A stretch of 64,000 nt of DNA from Azonexus hydrophilus DSM 23864 (GTDB taxonomy: Bacteria; Pseudomonadota; Gammaproteobacteria; Burkholderiales; Rhodocyclaceae), in assembly GCF_000429605.1 (NCBI RefSeq), contig NZ_AUCE01000012.1:124001-188000 (forward strand), read 5' to 3'. Every line of letters begins with the position of its first letter. Positions within the stretch are counted from its first letter, which is position 1. The position numbers and the translations under genes were made by a program. The notes under the pieces are model-generated. The model did no database searches and was not told the DNA's origin. It was given only the letters and a program-made list of their open reading frames with translations. Below are positions 24,578-33,398 of the stretch, piece by piece.

Positions 24578-24917
24578 CGCGTAGCCATTCCAGACGTTCG
24601 CCGTCGATCAGCACGCAGTCGAAGCGGCAGGCGCAATCGCCCCGCCAGGCCAGCCAGTGGCGGGCGGCGAGCACGATGCGGCGCCGCTTGGCGGCGGTGA
24701 TGCTGGCGCCGGCGCCGCCGAAATCGCTGCGGCTGCGCTGGCGGACTTCGACGAAGACCAGCGTAGTGCGGTCGCGCATGATCAGGTCGATCTCGCCGCC
24801 GCGCACCCGGAAATTGCGCGCAACGAGGCGCAGGCCGCAGCCTTCGAGATACGTCGCGGCCAGTGTTTCGGCTTCGCGACCGCGCGCCACGGTGGTATCG
24901 TTGGTTTTTGTCCGCAT
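24555..24917 (-). CDS. yraN: YraN family protein (UPF0102)
   Basis: 120 residues. Restriction-nuclease-like fold of the UPF0102 family: ARGREAETLAATYLEGCGLRL, GGEIDLIMRDRTTLVFVEVRQR (the E...D..E-x-R core) and the TAAKRRRI helix. Function is unsettled; proposed to be a Holliday-junction-type nuclease. Start chosen at 24917 (MRTKTND); the frame is open further upstream over the rsmI start. Divergent from rsmI with 8 bases between starts, as in E. coli-type order. Confidence 0.9.
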   Translation of the reverse strand: MRTKTNDTTVARGREAETLAATYLEGCGLRLVARNFRVRGGEIDLIMRDRTTLVFVEVRQRSRSDFGGAGASITAAKRRRIVLAARHWLAWRGDCACRFDCVLIDGERLEWLRDAFTGDA

Positions 24918-24925
24918 CGCCAAAA

Positions 24926-25765
24926 ATGACAAATGAATTGATTGCGGCATTGTACGTCGTGCCGACGCCGCTGGGGAACCTCGCCGATCTGACCCGCCGG
25001 GCTGAGGACGTCCTGCGCGCCGTGCCCTGGGTCGCCTGCGAGGACACCCGACACAGTGCGCCACTGCTCAAGCAGCTCGGCGCCCGCGCCAGAACCTTGC
25101 CGGCGCACCAGCACAACGAACACGAAGCGGCTGCCCGCATCGTCGACAAGCTGCAGGCCGGCGAAGCCGTTGCGCTGATTTCCGACGCCGGTACGCCGGG
25201 GATCTCCGACCCCGGCGCGCGCATCGTCGCCGCCGTCCGTGCTGCCGGTTGCCAGGTCGTGCCGCTGCCCGGCGCCTGCGCGGCGACCACTGCGCTGTCC
25301 GCCGCCGGCCTCACCGACGAGCACTTCCTGTTCTACGGTTTCCTGCCGAGCAAGGCCGGGCAGCGCCGGCAGGCGCTCGAAGCGCTGGTCGGGCATGCCT
25401 ACGCGCTGGTCTTCTACGAGGCGCCGCACCGCGTGCTCGACACTGTCGCCGAGATGGCGGAAGTGTTTGGCGAACGCACGCTGGTGGTCGCCCGCGAACT
25501 GACCAAACTGTTTGAAAACATCGACGCCCTGCCGCTGAACGGCGCGCTCGAATGGTTCAAGGCCGACCCCAACCGCCAGCGCGGCGAGTTCGTCCTGATT
25601 GTTTCCGGCGCGCCCGCCGATGCCGCCAGCGGCGAAGGTGAGCGCGTACTCAAGCTGCTGCTCGACGAAGGCCTGGGCACCAAACAGGCGGCCAAGCTGG
25701 CGGCGGCGATCAGCGGCGAAGCGAAGAATGCGCTGTACGAGCGTGCCCTGGCGCTGAAAAGCTAG
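24926..25765 (+). CDS. rsmI: 16S rRNA (cytidine(1402)-2'-O)-methyltransferase
   Basis: 279 residues. SAM-dependent methyltransferase of the tetrapyrrole-methylase fold that methylates C1402 in the 30S decoding site. Family marks: [41 protein letters not shown] and [13 protein letters not shown]. The Met at 24926 precedes the conserved [11 protein letters not shown]; further upstream codons overlap yraN. Confidence 0.95.
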   Translation: MTNELIAALYVVPTPLGNLADLTRRAEDVLRAVPWVACEDTRHSAPLLKQLGARARTLPAHQHNEHEAAARIVDKLQAGEAVALISDAGTPGISDPGARIVAAVRAAGCQVVPLPGACAATTALSAAGLTDEHFLFYGFLPSKAGQRRQALEALVGHAYALVFYEAPHRVLDTVAEMAEVFGERTLVVARELTKLFENIDALPLNGALEWFKADPNRQRGEFVLIVSGAPADAASGEGERVLKLLLDEGLGTKQAAKLAAAISGEAKNALYERALALKS

Positions 25766-25794
25766 AATTACGGAAATTCACGAGAGAGACCTCC

Positions 25795-26829
25795 ATGCAA
25801 CAACTGACCCTGACCCGCCCCGACGACTGGCACCTCCACCTGCGCGACGGCGAAGCGCTGGCCGCCGTGCTGCCACATACCGCCCGCCAGTTCGGCCGGG
25901 CCATCGTCATGCCCAACCTCAAGCCGCCGGTGACCACGGTCGAGCTGGCCGCCGCCTACCGTGACCGCATCCTGGCCGCACTGCCGGCCGGCATGGCTTT
26001 CGAACCGCTGATGACGCTCTACCTCACCGACAACATGCAGCCGGCGGAGATCACCAAGGCGGCGGCGTCCGGCTTCGTCAAGGCGGTCAAGCTGTATCCG
26101 GCCGGTGCGACGACCAATTCCGATGCCGGTCTGACCGATATCCGCAAAGCCGACGCAACGCTCGCCGAAATGGAGCGGGTCGGCCTGCCGCTGCTGGTGC
26201 ATGGCGAAGTCACCGATCCGGCGGTCGACCTGTTCGACCGCGAGAAGGTCTTCATCGACACCGTGCTGCTGCCGCTGACGCAGCGTTTCCCGAAGCTGAA
26301 GGTGGTGATGGAGCACATCACCACCAAGGACGCCGCCGAGTTCGTGGCGTCGTCCGCCGCCAACGTTGCGGCGACGATCACCGCCCACCACCTGCTCTAC
26401 AACCGCAACGCCATCTTCCAGGGCGGCGTGCGCCCGCACTGGTACTGCCTGCCGGTACTCAAGCGTGAGACGCACCGCGAGGCACTGGTGGCGGCGGCGA
26501 TTTCCGGCAATCCGAAATTCTTCCTCGGCACCGATTCGGCACCTCACGCCAAGGGCGCCAAGGAAGCTGCCTGCGGTTGTGCCGGCTGCTACACGGCCTA
26601 TGCGGCGATCGAGTTGTATGCCGAAGCCTTCGAGAATGCCGGGGCGCTCGACAAGCTGGAAGCTTTTGCCAGCTTCAACGGTCCGGACTGGTACGGCCTG
26701 CCGCGCAATACCGACACGATCACCTTGATCAAGGAGACATGGACGGTGCCGGCGAGCTATCCTTATGTTTCGACCGACGACATCGTCCCGCTGCGTGCGG
26801 GCGAGTCGCTGACCTGGAAAATGCGCTGA
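25795..26829 (+). CDS. pyrC: Dihydroorotase
   Basis: 344 residues. Class II dihydroorotase of pyrimidine synthesis, closing carbamoyl aspartate to dihydroorotate. Zinc ligands: DWHLHLRDG near residue 14, the lysine in [18 protein letters not shown] (~100), HGEV (~137), [12 protein letters not shown] (~175) and the Asp in [10 protein letters not shown] (~250). Length and order match E. coli PyrC. GAGAGA precedes the start. Probably transcribed with rsmI. Confidence 0.96.
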   Translation: MQQLTLTRPDDWHLHLRDGEALAAVLPHTARQFGRAIVMPNLKPPVTTVELAAAYRDRILAALPAGMAFEPLMTLYLTDNMQPAEITKAAASGFVKAVKLYPAGATTNSDAGLTDIRKADATLAEMERVGLPLLVHGEVTDPAVDLFDREKVFIDTVLLPLTQRFPKLKVVMEHITTKDAAEFVASSAANVAATITAHHLLYNRNAIFQGGVRPHWYCLPVLKRETHREALVAAAISGNPKFFLGTDSAPHAKGAKEAACGCAGCYTAYAAIELYAEAFENAGALDKLEAFASFNGPDWYGLPRNTDTITLIKETWTVPASYPYVSTDDIVPLRAGESLTWKMR

Positions 26830-26840
26830 GGAAAAAGATC

Positions 26841-27281
26841 ATGCGTCTGCGTGCCCTGCTCACCCTGCTGCTGGCCATCCCCCTGCTGAATGCCTGTGTG
26901 GATGACCGCGCGGCGATGGACATCGACGGCACGCGTGAGCATTACCTGGCGCTGGTTCGCGAGCAGCCGCTGTTCTGGGACAAGAAGGTCAATCTCTGGC
27001 TGGTCGTCTCGCGCATGCCGGCCTGCCTGCGCCGGCACAGCCTGGGGGCCGGGACCGAGAACACGCGCGTGGAAATCTGGCAGGTGCCGTCGGGGGCGTT
27101 CATCGCCAAGGTCGGCAAGCGCATGTACGCGACCGAATCGCAGACCTGTACCGCCTGGGCCCGGCTGGACGAGGAACCGGCAGAGGGCATGGGCGAATTG
27201 CGCGGCGTTTTCCGCGTGCGCAACGGCGAACTCGTCTTTGCTGCCGAAACGCCCGAAGCGTCGGCCGACAAGGACGAGTGA
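26841..27281 (+). CDS. Hypothetical lipoprotein
   Basis: 146 residues. Leader MRLRALLTLLLAIPLLNAC with a lipobox (LNAC). The mature protein has several short strands and three further Cys (MPACLR, QTCTAW), but I recognise no family. It follows pyrC by 11 bases with a GGAAAAAG-type site, so it is probably cotranscribed. The end is acidic (PEASADKDE). Confidence 0.6.
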   Translation: MRLRALLTLLLAIPLLNACVDDRAAMDIDGTREHYLALVREQPLFWDKKVNLWLVVSRMPACLRRHSLGAGTENTRVEIWQVPSGAFIAKVGKRMYATESQTCTAWARLDEEPAEGMGELRGVFRVRNGELVFAAETPEASADKDE

Positions 27282-27287
27282 TGTCGC

Positions 27288-27551
27288 TCAGTGACGGCGG
27301 CGCGGCGGGGGCGGCGTGCTGCCGCTGCGCGTTTCCAGGTGACGGAAGGTGATCCGGCCCTTGGTCAGATCGTAAGGCGACAGCTCCAGGCTGACCTTGT
27401 CGCCGAGCAGGATGCGGATGTGGTGCTTCTTCATCTTGCCGGCGGTGTAAGCGATCATCTGGTGTCCATTTTCCAGCGTGACGCGAAAGCGTCCATCGGG
27501 CAGGACGTCTTCGACGACGCCCATCATTTCGAGTAGTTCTTCTTTGGCCAT
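27288..27551 (-). CDS. infA: Translation initiation factor IF-1
   Basis: 87 residues, an S1/OB-fold protein that blocks the ribosomal A site during initiation. Conserved: [43 protein letters not shown] and LTKGRITFR. It is longer than the 72-residue norm, with a tail ending [10 protein letters not shown]. Betaproteobacteria often carry two infA genes, and this copy, away from ribosomal genes, is likely the accessory one; that cannot be checked in the window. Lies 6 bases from the convergent lipoprotein stop. Confidence 0.9.
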   Translation of the reverse strand: MAKEELLEMMGVVEDVLPDGRFRVTLENGHQMIAYTAGKMKKHHIRILLGDKVSLELSPYDLTKGRITFRHLETRSGSTPPPPRRRH

Positions 27552-27564
27552 GTGTGCTGCTCCT

Positions 27565-28464
27565 TCAGAGATTGATTGGGGATTTCGCTTGCCGGTCGAC
27601 CGTGGCATCGGTGGATAGGGCTTCGGGGCGGCGGCGCGGTATTTCCCACGGACGTCCGTTTTCGGTGATGGCGCTGATCGAGATCAGCGGCGGCGGCGAG
27701 CTGACGCTGCCAAAAATGGTGGCGTAGGACACGTCGGCGGCATCGCGGCCGGTGCCGATACGCACGAAACCCATCGGAATCGCGGTGCCCGACGGGTCGA
27801 AGATGTACCAGTGGCCATCGAGAAAGACTTCAACGTAGGCGTGAAAGTCGGTCGGTCCGAGCGCCGGGTCGGCGCCGTAGTCGATGCCGGTGGTGAACCG
27901 CGCCGGGATGCTGAGCGCGCGGCAGATGGCGATCATCAGATGGGCGAAGTCGCGGCAGACGCCGACGCGGTCGACCATCGTGTCGATCGCCGACGTCGTC
28001 GAACTGGTGCTGGCGGGGCGGAAGGCAACCTGGCGATTGACCCAGGCACAGATGGCTTCGACCCGACGATAGCCCTTGGGCAGGTGGCCGAATTCGGTCA
28101 TGGCCAGCGTCGCCAGGCGGTCCGACTGGCAGTAGCGGCTGGGGTAAATGTAGGTCAGCGCCGACAGTGGCAGGCGGTCGACCGGCGTTTCGGGAATTTC
28201 GTCGGGGTTGCCGATGTGTTGGTCAATGTCGAGGATGGCCCGGTAGGCGACATGGAGCGGGCCGGTGGCGACGTTGAGGCGCAGAAAGCGGGCGCAGGTC
28301 TGCGGCTCGGTCTGGATCGCCGGGATGAGCTGCGGATTGATCTGCAGGTCTTCGCTGACGATGTGCTGACTGGCGGTCTGGGCGGCGTGGATGTTGAAAA
28401 CGAAATCGGCGCCGGGGGAGTTCAGTGCGTAGTTGAGGTCGATCGCAAACTGTATGCGAACCAT
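27565..28464 (-). CDS. Transglutaminase-like domain protein
   Basis: 299 residues. The N-terminal ~150 form a beta-rich domain, and the catalytic part has the Cys-His-Asp triad of transglutaminase-like cysteine proteases: [12 protein letters not shown] (~170), [21 protein letters not shown] (~205-225). No signal peptide seen, so it is probably cytoplasmic. Such proteins are often peptidases or amidases of unknown target. Ends 13 bases before infA on the same strand and may share its transcript. Upstream, 28465-28740 holds no gene: a small GACGCC/GGCGTC hairpin at 28628-28644 and the leuA terminator. Confidence 0.85.
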   Translation of the reverse strand: MVRIQFAIDLNYALNSPGADFVFNIHAAQTASQHIVSEDLQINPQLIPAIQTEPQTCARFLRLNVATGPLHVAYRAILDIDQHIGNPDEIPETPVDRLPLSALTYIYPSRYCQSDRLATLAMTEFGHLPKGYRRVEAICAWVNRQVAFRPASTSSTTSAIDTMVDRVGVCRDFAHLMIAICRALSIPARFTTGIDYGADPALGPTDFHAYVEVFLDGHWYIFDPSGTAIPMGFVRIGTGRDAADVSYATIFGSVSSPPPLISISAITENGRPWEIPRRRPEALSTDATVDRQAKSPINL

Positions 28465-28704
28465 GCAATTCCAGAATGTGCAGCGCGTCGCGCAGGCCGG
28501 GTCAGGCTACGGAAACGGGCGGTGGGACGGCGCTATGCAACGGAGAAATGGGCGGTTCGGCTTACCGGGATCGCGCTAGGCGAGGGCGGCAGGGGGACAG
28601 CATTTGGCGCAGCAGAACGATGACGTTGACGCCAGCGTGGCGTCGTAAAGTGGCCGTATCTTACGCGCTGAGCCGGGCTTTGGCAAGAAAAACCCGGTAA
28701 TTCA

Positions 28705-28732
28705 GGCGCTTGCCGAAGCCTCGGCAAGCGCC
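28705..28732 (-). terminator. Terminator hairpin downstream of leuA
   Basis: Perfect 12-base inverted repeat GGCGCTTGCCGA / TCGGCAAGCGCC with a four-base loop, 8 bases past the leuA stop. On the minus strand a TTTTT run follows about 13 bases beyond the stem, so termination efficiency is uncertain. Confidence 0.6.
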
Positions 28733-28740
28733 CGGGGGCT

Positions 28741-30423
28741 TCAGGCGGCGGCGTCGAGGGCGCTGACGCCAAGCCGGTTGATGCCGCTGATCAAGGCCTT
28801 GATCGACGCGGTGACGATGTTGCCGTCGATGCCGGCACCGTAGCATTCGCCGCGGCCGCTGGCGGCCATTTCGATGAAGGCGCAGGCGCGGGCGTTGCCG
28901 TCCTCGCCCATCGGCACCATCGAGCGCTCCTCGTAGCTGCGCACCTGGGCCTGGATGCCAGCGCTTGCCAGGGCGTGCATCGCCGCGTTGATCGGGCCGT
29001 TGCCCTCGCCGCTGAGCACGTGCGTGGTGCCGCCGATGTCGACAGTGAGGCGGATGCCCTGTTGCGGGCCGTGCTCGAACAGGTGGTGCTCGCGGTAGCG
29101 GATGCTGTCGCCGGCGTCGAGGTAGGCCTGGCTGAAAAGATTCCAGATGTCGTCGGCGCTCACTTCGCCGCCATGCGTGTCGGTGTGCTTCTGGACGACG
29201 CCGGAGAACTCGACCTGGAGGCGGCGCGGCATGACGATGCCGTGCTCGGTTTCCATCAGGTAGGCGATGCCGCCCTTGCCCGACTGGCTGTTGACGCGGA
29301 TGACCGAGTCGTAGGAACGGCCGACGTCGGCCGGGTCGATCGGGAGATAGGGCACTGACCAGGTCTCATCCGCCTTTTGAGCGGCAAACCCCTTCTTGAT
29401 GGCATCCTGGTGGGAGCCGGAGAAGGCCGTGAAAACGAGATCCCCGACGTATGGGTGGCGCGGATGGATCGGGAGCTGGGTGCAGTGTTCGTAAGTGCGG
29501 GCGACGGCGTTGATGTCGGAAAAGTCGAGCTGCGGATCGACGCCCTGGGTGTGCATGTTGAGTGCGAGCGTCACGAGATCGACGTTGCCGGTGCGCTCGC
29601 CATTGCCGAAGAGGCAGCCCTCGACGCGGTCGGCGCCGGCCATGAGCCCCAATTCGGCGGCGGCGACGGCGGTGCCGCGGTCGTTGTGCGGATGCAGGCT
29701 GATGATCACGCTGTCGCGGCGTTCGAGGTTGCGGTGCATCCACTCGATCTGGTCGGCGTAGATGTTGGGCGTGGCGATCTCGACCGTGGTCGGGAGGTTG
29801 AGGATGACCTTGTTGTCCGGCGTCGCGCCCCAGGCGGCGGTGACCGCGTCGCAGACTTCCTTGGCGAAGTCGAGTTCGGTGGCGGTGAACAATTCCGGGC
29901 TGTATTCGAGGGTGATCTTGGTTTCCGGCATCTGCTCGGCGAGCGACTTGATCAACTTGACCGCATCGACCGCCATGGTCACCACCTCGGCCTTGCTCAT
30001 GCCGAAGACGAAGTCGCGGAAGCTCGGGCAGGTCGCGTTGTAGACATGGACGATGGCCTGCTTGGCGCCTTTCAAGGATTCGAAGGTGCGGCGGATGAGG
30101 TGTTCGCGCGCCTGGGTGAGGACTTCGATGGTGACGTCGTCCGGGATGTGCTTTTCCTCGATGAGCCGGCGGACGAAACCGAACTCGGTTTCCGAGGCCG
30201 ACGGGAAGGCGATCTCGATCTGCTTGAAGCCGATCTGGCAGAGCGTCTTGAACATCTGCATCTTTTTGTCGGCGTTCATCGGCTCGAACAAGGCCTGGTT
30301 GCCGTCGCGCAGATCGGTGCTCATCCAGATTGGTGCTTGGTCAATGACACGGCTCGGCCACTGGCGGTCGATGAGGCCGACCGGCGGGAAGGACGTGTAT
30401 TTGGACGATTTCTGCTGCGACAT
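28741..30423 (-). CDS. leuA: 2-isopropylmalate synthase
   Basis: 560 residues, the long LeuA2 type. It condenses acetyl-CoA with 2-oxoisovalerate in the first step of leucine synthesis. The catalytic TIM barrel begins near residue 30 ([11 protein letters not shown] with the metal Asp and Arg), includes [37 protein letters not shown] (metal His pair) and is followed by the C-terminal leucine-sensing domain (~430-560), so feedback inhibition is likely. Divergent from an Lrp/AsnC regulator with 120 bases between the starts. Confidence 0.95.
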   Translation of the reverse strand: MSQQKSSKYTSFPPVGLIDRQWPSRVIDQAPIWMSTDLRDGNQALFEPMNADKKMQMFKTLCQIGFKQIEIAFPSASETEFGFVRRLIEEKHIPDDVTIEVLTQAREHLIRRTFESLKGAKQAIVHVYNATCPSFRDFVFGMSKAEVVTMAVDAVKLIKSLAEQMPETKITLEYSPELFTATELDFAKEVCDAVTAAWGATPDNKVILNLPTTVEIATPNIYADQIEWMHRNLERRDSVIISLHPHNDRGTAVAAAELGLMAGADRVEGCLFGNGERTGNVDLVTLALNMHTQGVDPQLDFSDINAVARTYEHCTQLPIHPRHPYVGDLVFTAFSGSHQDAIKKGFAAQKADETWSVPYLPIDPADVGRSYDSVIRVNSQSGKGGIAYLMETEHGIVMPRRLQVEFSGVVQKHTDTHGGEVSADDIWNLFSQAYLDAGDSIRYREHHLFEHGPQQGIRLTVDIGGTTHVLSGEGNGPINAAMHALASAGIQAQVRSYEERSMVPMGEDGNARACAFIEMAASGRGECYGAGIDGNIVTASIKALISGINRLGVSALDAAA

Positions 30424-30543
30424 GGAGCGGCTCCGGAAAACTGTTGCGATGGCGAAATATTAAGCAAAAGCGCCCGGCAGGTGCTTGCGTTTTGTGGCAT
30501 GATTTGCAACCAAATTGGCAGAAAATTGCGCGAATCAAAAATC

Positions 30544-31026
30544 ATGGGCAATCAATTAACGATCGATCGTTACGACCGGCAAATTCTCGCCGTCCTGCAG
30601 CAGGATGGGCGGATCAGCAACCAGGAATTGGCCGACCGCATCGGCCTGTCGCCGTCGCCCTGCCTGCGCCGGGTGCGTACGCTGGAAGAGGCCGGGTTGA
30701 TCGCCGGCTACCGCGCCCTGCTCGACGCAAAGAAGCTCGGCCTGACGCTGATGGCGCTGATCGGCATCTCGATGGACCAGCACACGCCGGAGCGCTTCGC
30801 CAACCTCGAAGCGGCGATCAGTGAAATCCCGGAAGTGCTCGAATGCCTGCTGATCACCGGCCAGCAGTCGGACTACCAGTTGAAGGTGGTGGTTCGCGAC
30901 ATGGACGCCTACCAGGATCTGCTGCTCAACAAGATCACCCGCATCCAGGGCGTCACCGGCGTGCACACCAGTTTCGTGCTGCGCAAGGTGGTCGACCGCA
31001 CCGCGCTGCCGCTCGACTTCGCCTGA
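30544..31026 (+). CDS. Lrp/AsnC family transcriptional regulator
   Basis: 160 residues. Helix-turn-helix at ~12-60 (YDRQILAVLQQDGRISNQELADRIGLSPSPCLRRVRTLEEAGLI), then the RAM ligand-binding domain (LMALIGISMDQH; CLLITGQQSDYQLKVVVRDMDAYQDLLLNKI). Lrp-like proteins sense amino acids; the divergent leuA makes leucine-responsive control of that gene the simplest guess. Low-GC sequence between the two genes (30424-30543) should hold both promoters and the operator. Confidence 0.9.
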   Translation: MGNQLTIDRYDRQILAVLQQDGRISNQELADRIGLSPSPCLRRVRTLEEAGLIAGYRALLDAKKLGLTLMALIGISMDQHTPERFANLEAAISEIPEVLECLLITGQQSDYQLKVVVRDMDAYQDLLLNKITRIQGVTGVHTSFVLRKVVDRTALPLDFA

Positions 31027-31084
31027 TCGGGTCGGGTGACCCGTGAAACGGTGTTAGTCTCAGGGTTTCCCGCCAAGGACCGCC

Positions 31085-31750
31085 ATGAGCAGCCCCGACA
31101 ACGAACTCTGGCAGCAATCCTGGCGCGATGGCCGGATGGCTTTTCACCAGGCGGCAGTCAATCCGCTGCTCGCGCATTACTGGTCCAGCCTCGGCCTGCC
31201 GCCAGGGGGTACGGTTTTCGTGCCACTGTGCGGGCGCAGTCTCGATCTGGTCTGGCTGGCCGAACAGGGGCACCAGGTGATCGGCTGCGAATTGAGCCCG
31301 GTTGCCGTCAGAGATTTCTTCGGCCAACTGGGCCTGACGCCGACGCAGACAGCGCTCGGGCCGCTGACGCTGTGGCAGCACGGCGCCATCCGCATCTACT
31401 GCGGCGATTTTTTTGCGCTGACGCCAGAACATCTCGGTACCATCGCCGCCGTCTACGACCGCGCCGCACTGACTGCGCTGCCGGAAAGCGCGCGCTGCGA
31501 CTATGTCGAACACCTGCGCCGGCTGACGCCGGAAAATTGCCCGGTTTTCCTGCTGACCGCAGAAGACCCGGAAGAAGGCGAAACCGACGACCGCTTTCCT
31601 GAAATCTCCAGCGAGATCACCCAGTTGTACCGCGCCCGCTTTGCCATTGATCTGGCGCATTCGGAGCGCCGCCTGGAAACCCGGCGCGAGGCCGACGGCA
31701 ATCCACCGCAATGCATAGAATTACGCCTTTATCGCCTGCTGCCGTATTGA
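31085..31750 (+). CDS. tpm: Thiopurine S-methyltransferase
   Basis: 221 residues. Family hallmarks: LWQQSWRDGRMAFHQAAVNPLL at the start, VFVPLCGRSLDLVWLAEQGHQVIGCELS for SAM binding, YDRAALTALP and LYRLLPY at the end. Bacterial homologues methylate thiopurines and also tellurite or selenite compounds. The stop overlaps the start of the rnpB promoter region. Confidence 0.93.
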   Translation: MSSPDNELWQQSWRDGRMAFHQAAVNPLLAHYWSSLGLPPGGTVFVPLCGRSLDLVWLAEQGHQVIGCELSPVAVRDFFGQLGLTPTQTALGPLTLWQHGAIRIYCGDFFALTPEHLGTIAAVYDRAALTALPESARCDYVEHLRRLTPENCPVFLLTAEDPEEGETDDRFPEISSEITQLYRARFAIDLAHSERRLETRREADGNPPQCIELRLYRLLPY

Positions 31751-31765
31751 ACGCTCTGCGGCGCG

Positions 31766-31771
31766 TATAAT
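31766..31771 (+). promoter_or_regulatory. -10 box of rnpB
   Basis: Perfect TATAAT, 7 bases before the predicted 5' end of RNase P RNA. A clear -35 at 17 bases is missing; TTGAAC at 31747-31752 is only 13 bases away. It lies directly after the tpm stop. Confidence 0.65.
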
Positions 31772-31777
31772 CCGCCC

Positions 31778-32217
31778 CGGAAAGTCGGCCAGGCAATCGC
31801 TGGACACGCAAGTGTCGGGAGGAAAGTCCGGGCTCCATTGGGCAGGATGCCAGCTAACGGCTGGGTGCTATAAGTCGCAAGACGAAGGCAACGGAAAGTG
31901 CAACAGAGAACAGACCGCCGATGGCCCCTGGGCTTTGACGCCGCTTGCGGCGGCAAAGTCCTTAAATGGGGCGGGGAAACCCGCACCATGGGCACAGGTA
32001 AGGGTGAAACGGCGAGGTAAGAGCTCACCGCGCTGACGGTAACGTTCAGCGGCTTGGTAAACCCCATCCGGAGCAAGACCAAATAGGGAAGCTGAGGCGT
32101 GGCCCGCGCTGCTTCCGGGTAGGTTGCTTGAGCCTGTCGGTGACGGCAGGCCTAGAGGAATGATTGCCGAACCTCGCAAGAGGGGAACAGAACCCGGCTT
32201 ATCGGCCGGCTTTCCAC
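31778..32217 (+). ncRNA. rnpB: RNase P RNA (bacterial type A)
   Basis: The catalytic RNA that trims tRNA 5' leaders. The 5' strand AAAGTCGGCC (31781) pairs with GGCCGGCTTT (32204) to form P1. The conserved core is present: GAGGAAAGTCCGGGCTCC (31819-31836), GTGCAACAGAGA, CCGATGGCC, AGGTAAGGGTGAAA, GGTAAGAGCTCACCGC, GGAGCAAGACCAAATAGG, and the 3' ACAGAACCCGGCTTATCG. About 440 bases, longer than the 377 of E. coli; the extra sequence is at the P12 arm (about 31924-31994), which folds as two hairpins. Ends are estimates. No T-rich terminator follows. Confidence 0.95.
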
Positions 32218-32225
32218 CACTTACA

Positions 32226-33350
32226 ATGCTGTCCATGAATCCCCTCATCGAATGGCCGGAGAACGGCCAGACCCGCCGCGCCCGCTGGCGCTCAGAAGCC
32301 GGCCTGGCGCCGCCGCAGTTGCTGGAAGTTGTCGACGACAGCCTGACCGCCGATGCGGCGTTTGCTGCCCTGCGTGACGGTTGTGCCTTGCTCTGGCGCG
32401 GCGACTGGATGAATGGCCGGCGACTGATACAGGAACTGACTCGCCGCGCCGACCGCCATTTCGCTTTCAAGGCGGGTGACGAGCGCAGTTTTGCTGCGCA
32501 CCGCCAGCGTCAGGGGCAGCGTGCCGCTTTGCTCGCCCGTCTGCTGGTGCCGCTTGGCCCCGATTACAAGCTGCCGCTGCGTCGTGCCCAGGATGTTCGG
32601 CCGGCCTGCCGCGAAGCCTGGGGCAAGCCCGACGGCAGCAACAGCGTGCTTGCGCTGCGCGAACTGCTGGCGGTGATCAGCGCCCATGAATGGCGCAAGA
32701 AAGGCGTGCCAGTGGCCGCCGTCGGCGGCAGCATCCACCCGCATTACGGGGTTTTCTCGCCGGTGCGCGGCGAGTACGTTGATCTGGTTGCGCAGGCGCC
32801 GCTGCCGCCGGGTTGCGATCTGGCTTTTGACATCGGCACGGGTTCCGGCGTCCTCGCCGCCGTGCTCGCCCGTCGTGGCCTCAATGTCGTCGCCACCGAC
32901 ATGGCGCCGCGGGCGCTGGTCTGCGCCACGGAAAATATCGAAAGACTCGGCCTGACTGAGAAAGTCAGCGTCGTCGAAGCCGATCTCTTTCCCGATGGCC
33001 GGGCGCCGCTGGTTGTCTGCAATCCGCCGTGGTTGCCGGCACAGCCGAGCTCGCCGGTTGAATACGCGGTCTACGATCCCGATTCGCACATGCTGCGCGG
33101 CTTCCTCGACGGACTGCCGGCACACCTGGCGCCAGGCGGCGAGGGCTGGCTGATCATGTCGGATCTTGCCGAACACCTCGGTCTGCGCAGTCGCGAGGAC
33201 TTGCTGCACTGGATCGATCAGGCCGGCCTGTGCGTGCTCGGCCGCATCGATACCCGGCCGACGCATGGTAAGGCGCAGGACCGCAGCGATCCGCTGCACG
33301 CCGCGCGGGCGCGGGAAATCACTTCCCTGTGGCGGCTCGCCGCGCAATGA
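32226..33350 (+). CDS. Class I SAM-dependent methyltransferase (PrmB/HemK-like)
   Basis: 374 residues. The C-terminal half has the Rossmann SAM site (LAFDIGTGSGVLAAVLARRG, ~195) and the NPPW motif (VVCNPPWLPA, ~265) that marks N-methyltransferases acting on amide or exocyclic amino groups, such as PrmA/PrmB/PrmC or RsmC. The ~180-residue N-terminal part is not familiar. Target unknown: release factors, ribosomal proteins or RNA are the options. The start lies only about 9 bases past rnpB with no clear ribosome site; a second Met at 32235 is equally possible. Confidence 0.8.
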   Translation: MLSMNPLIEWPENGQTRRARWRSEAGLAPPQLLEVVDDSLTADAAFAALRDGCALLWRGDWMNGRRLIQELTRRADRHFAFKAGDERSFAAHRQRQGQRAALLARLLVPLGPDYKLPLRRAQDVRPACREAWGKPDGSNSVLALRELLAVISAHEWRKKGVPVAAVGGSIHPHYGVFSPVRGEYVDLVAQAPLPPGCDLAFDIGTGSGVLAAVLARRGLNVVATDMAPRALVCATENIERLGLTEKVSVVEADLFPDGRAPLVVCNPPWLPAQPSSPVEYAVYDPDSHMLRGFLDGLPAHLAPGGEGWLIMSDLAEHLGLRSREDLLHWIDQAGLCVLGRIDTRPTHGKAQDRSDPLHAARAREITSLWRLAAQ

Positions 33351-33378
33351 AAAACGGCCGACTGAGCAGTCGGCCGTT
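33351..33378 (-). terminator. Terminator between ahpF and the methyltransferase gene
   Basis: AACGGCCGACT / AGTCGGCCGTT with loop GAGC (33353-33378). On the minus strand the stem is followed by a run of five T, so it ends the ahpC-ahpF transcript; it may also serve the convergent methyltransferase. Confidence 0.8.
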
Positions 33379-33398
33379 CGCTTCGGGCAGGCAGCCGG

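Noticed and set aside
24918-25314. Extended minus-strand frames upstream of yraN
   Set aside because: They cover the rsmI gene in antisense and are not part of the YraN family.
31028-31043. CGGGTC/GACCCG hairpin after the Lrp gene
   Set aside because: Six pairs, no T-run, 41 bases before tpm; too weak to call a terminator.
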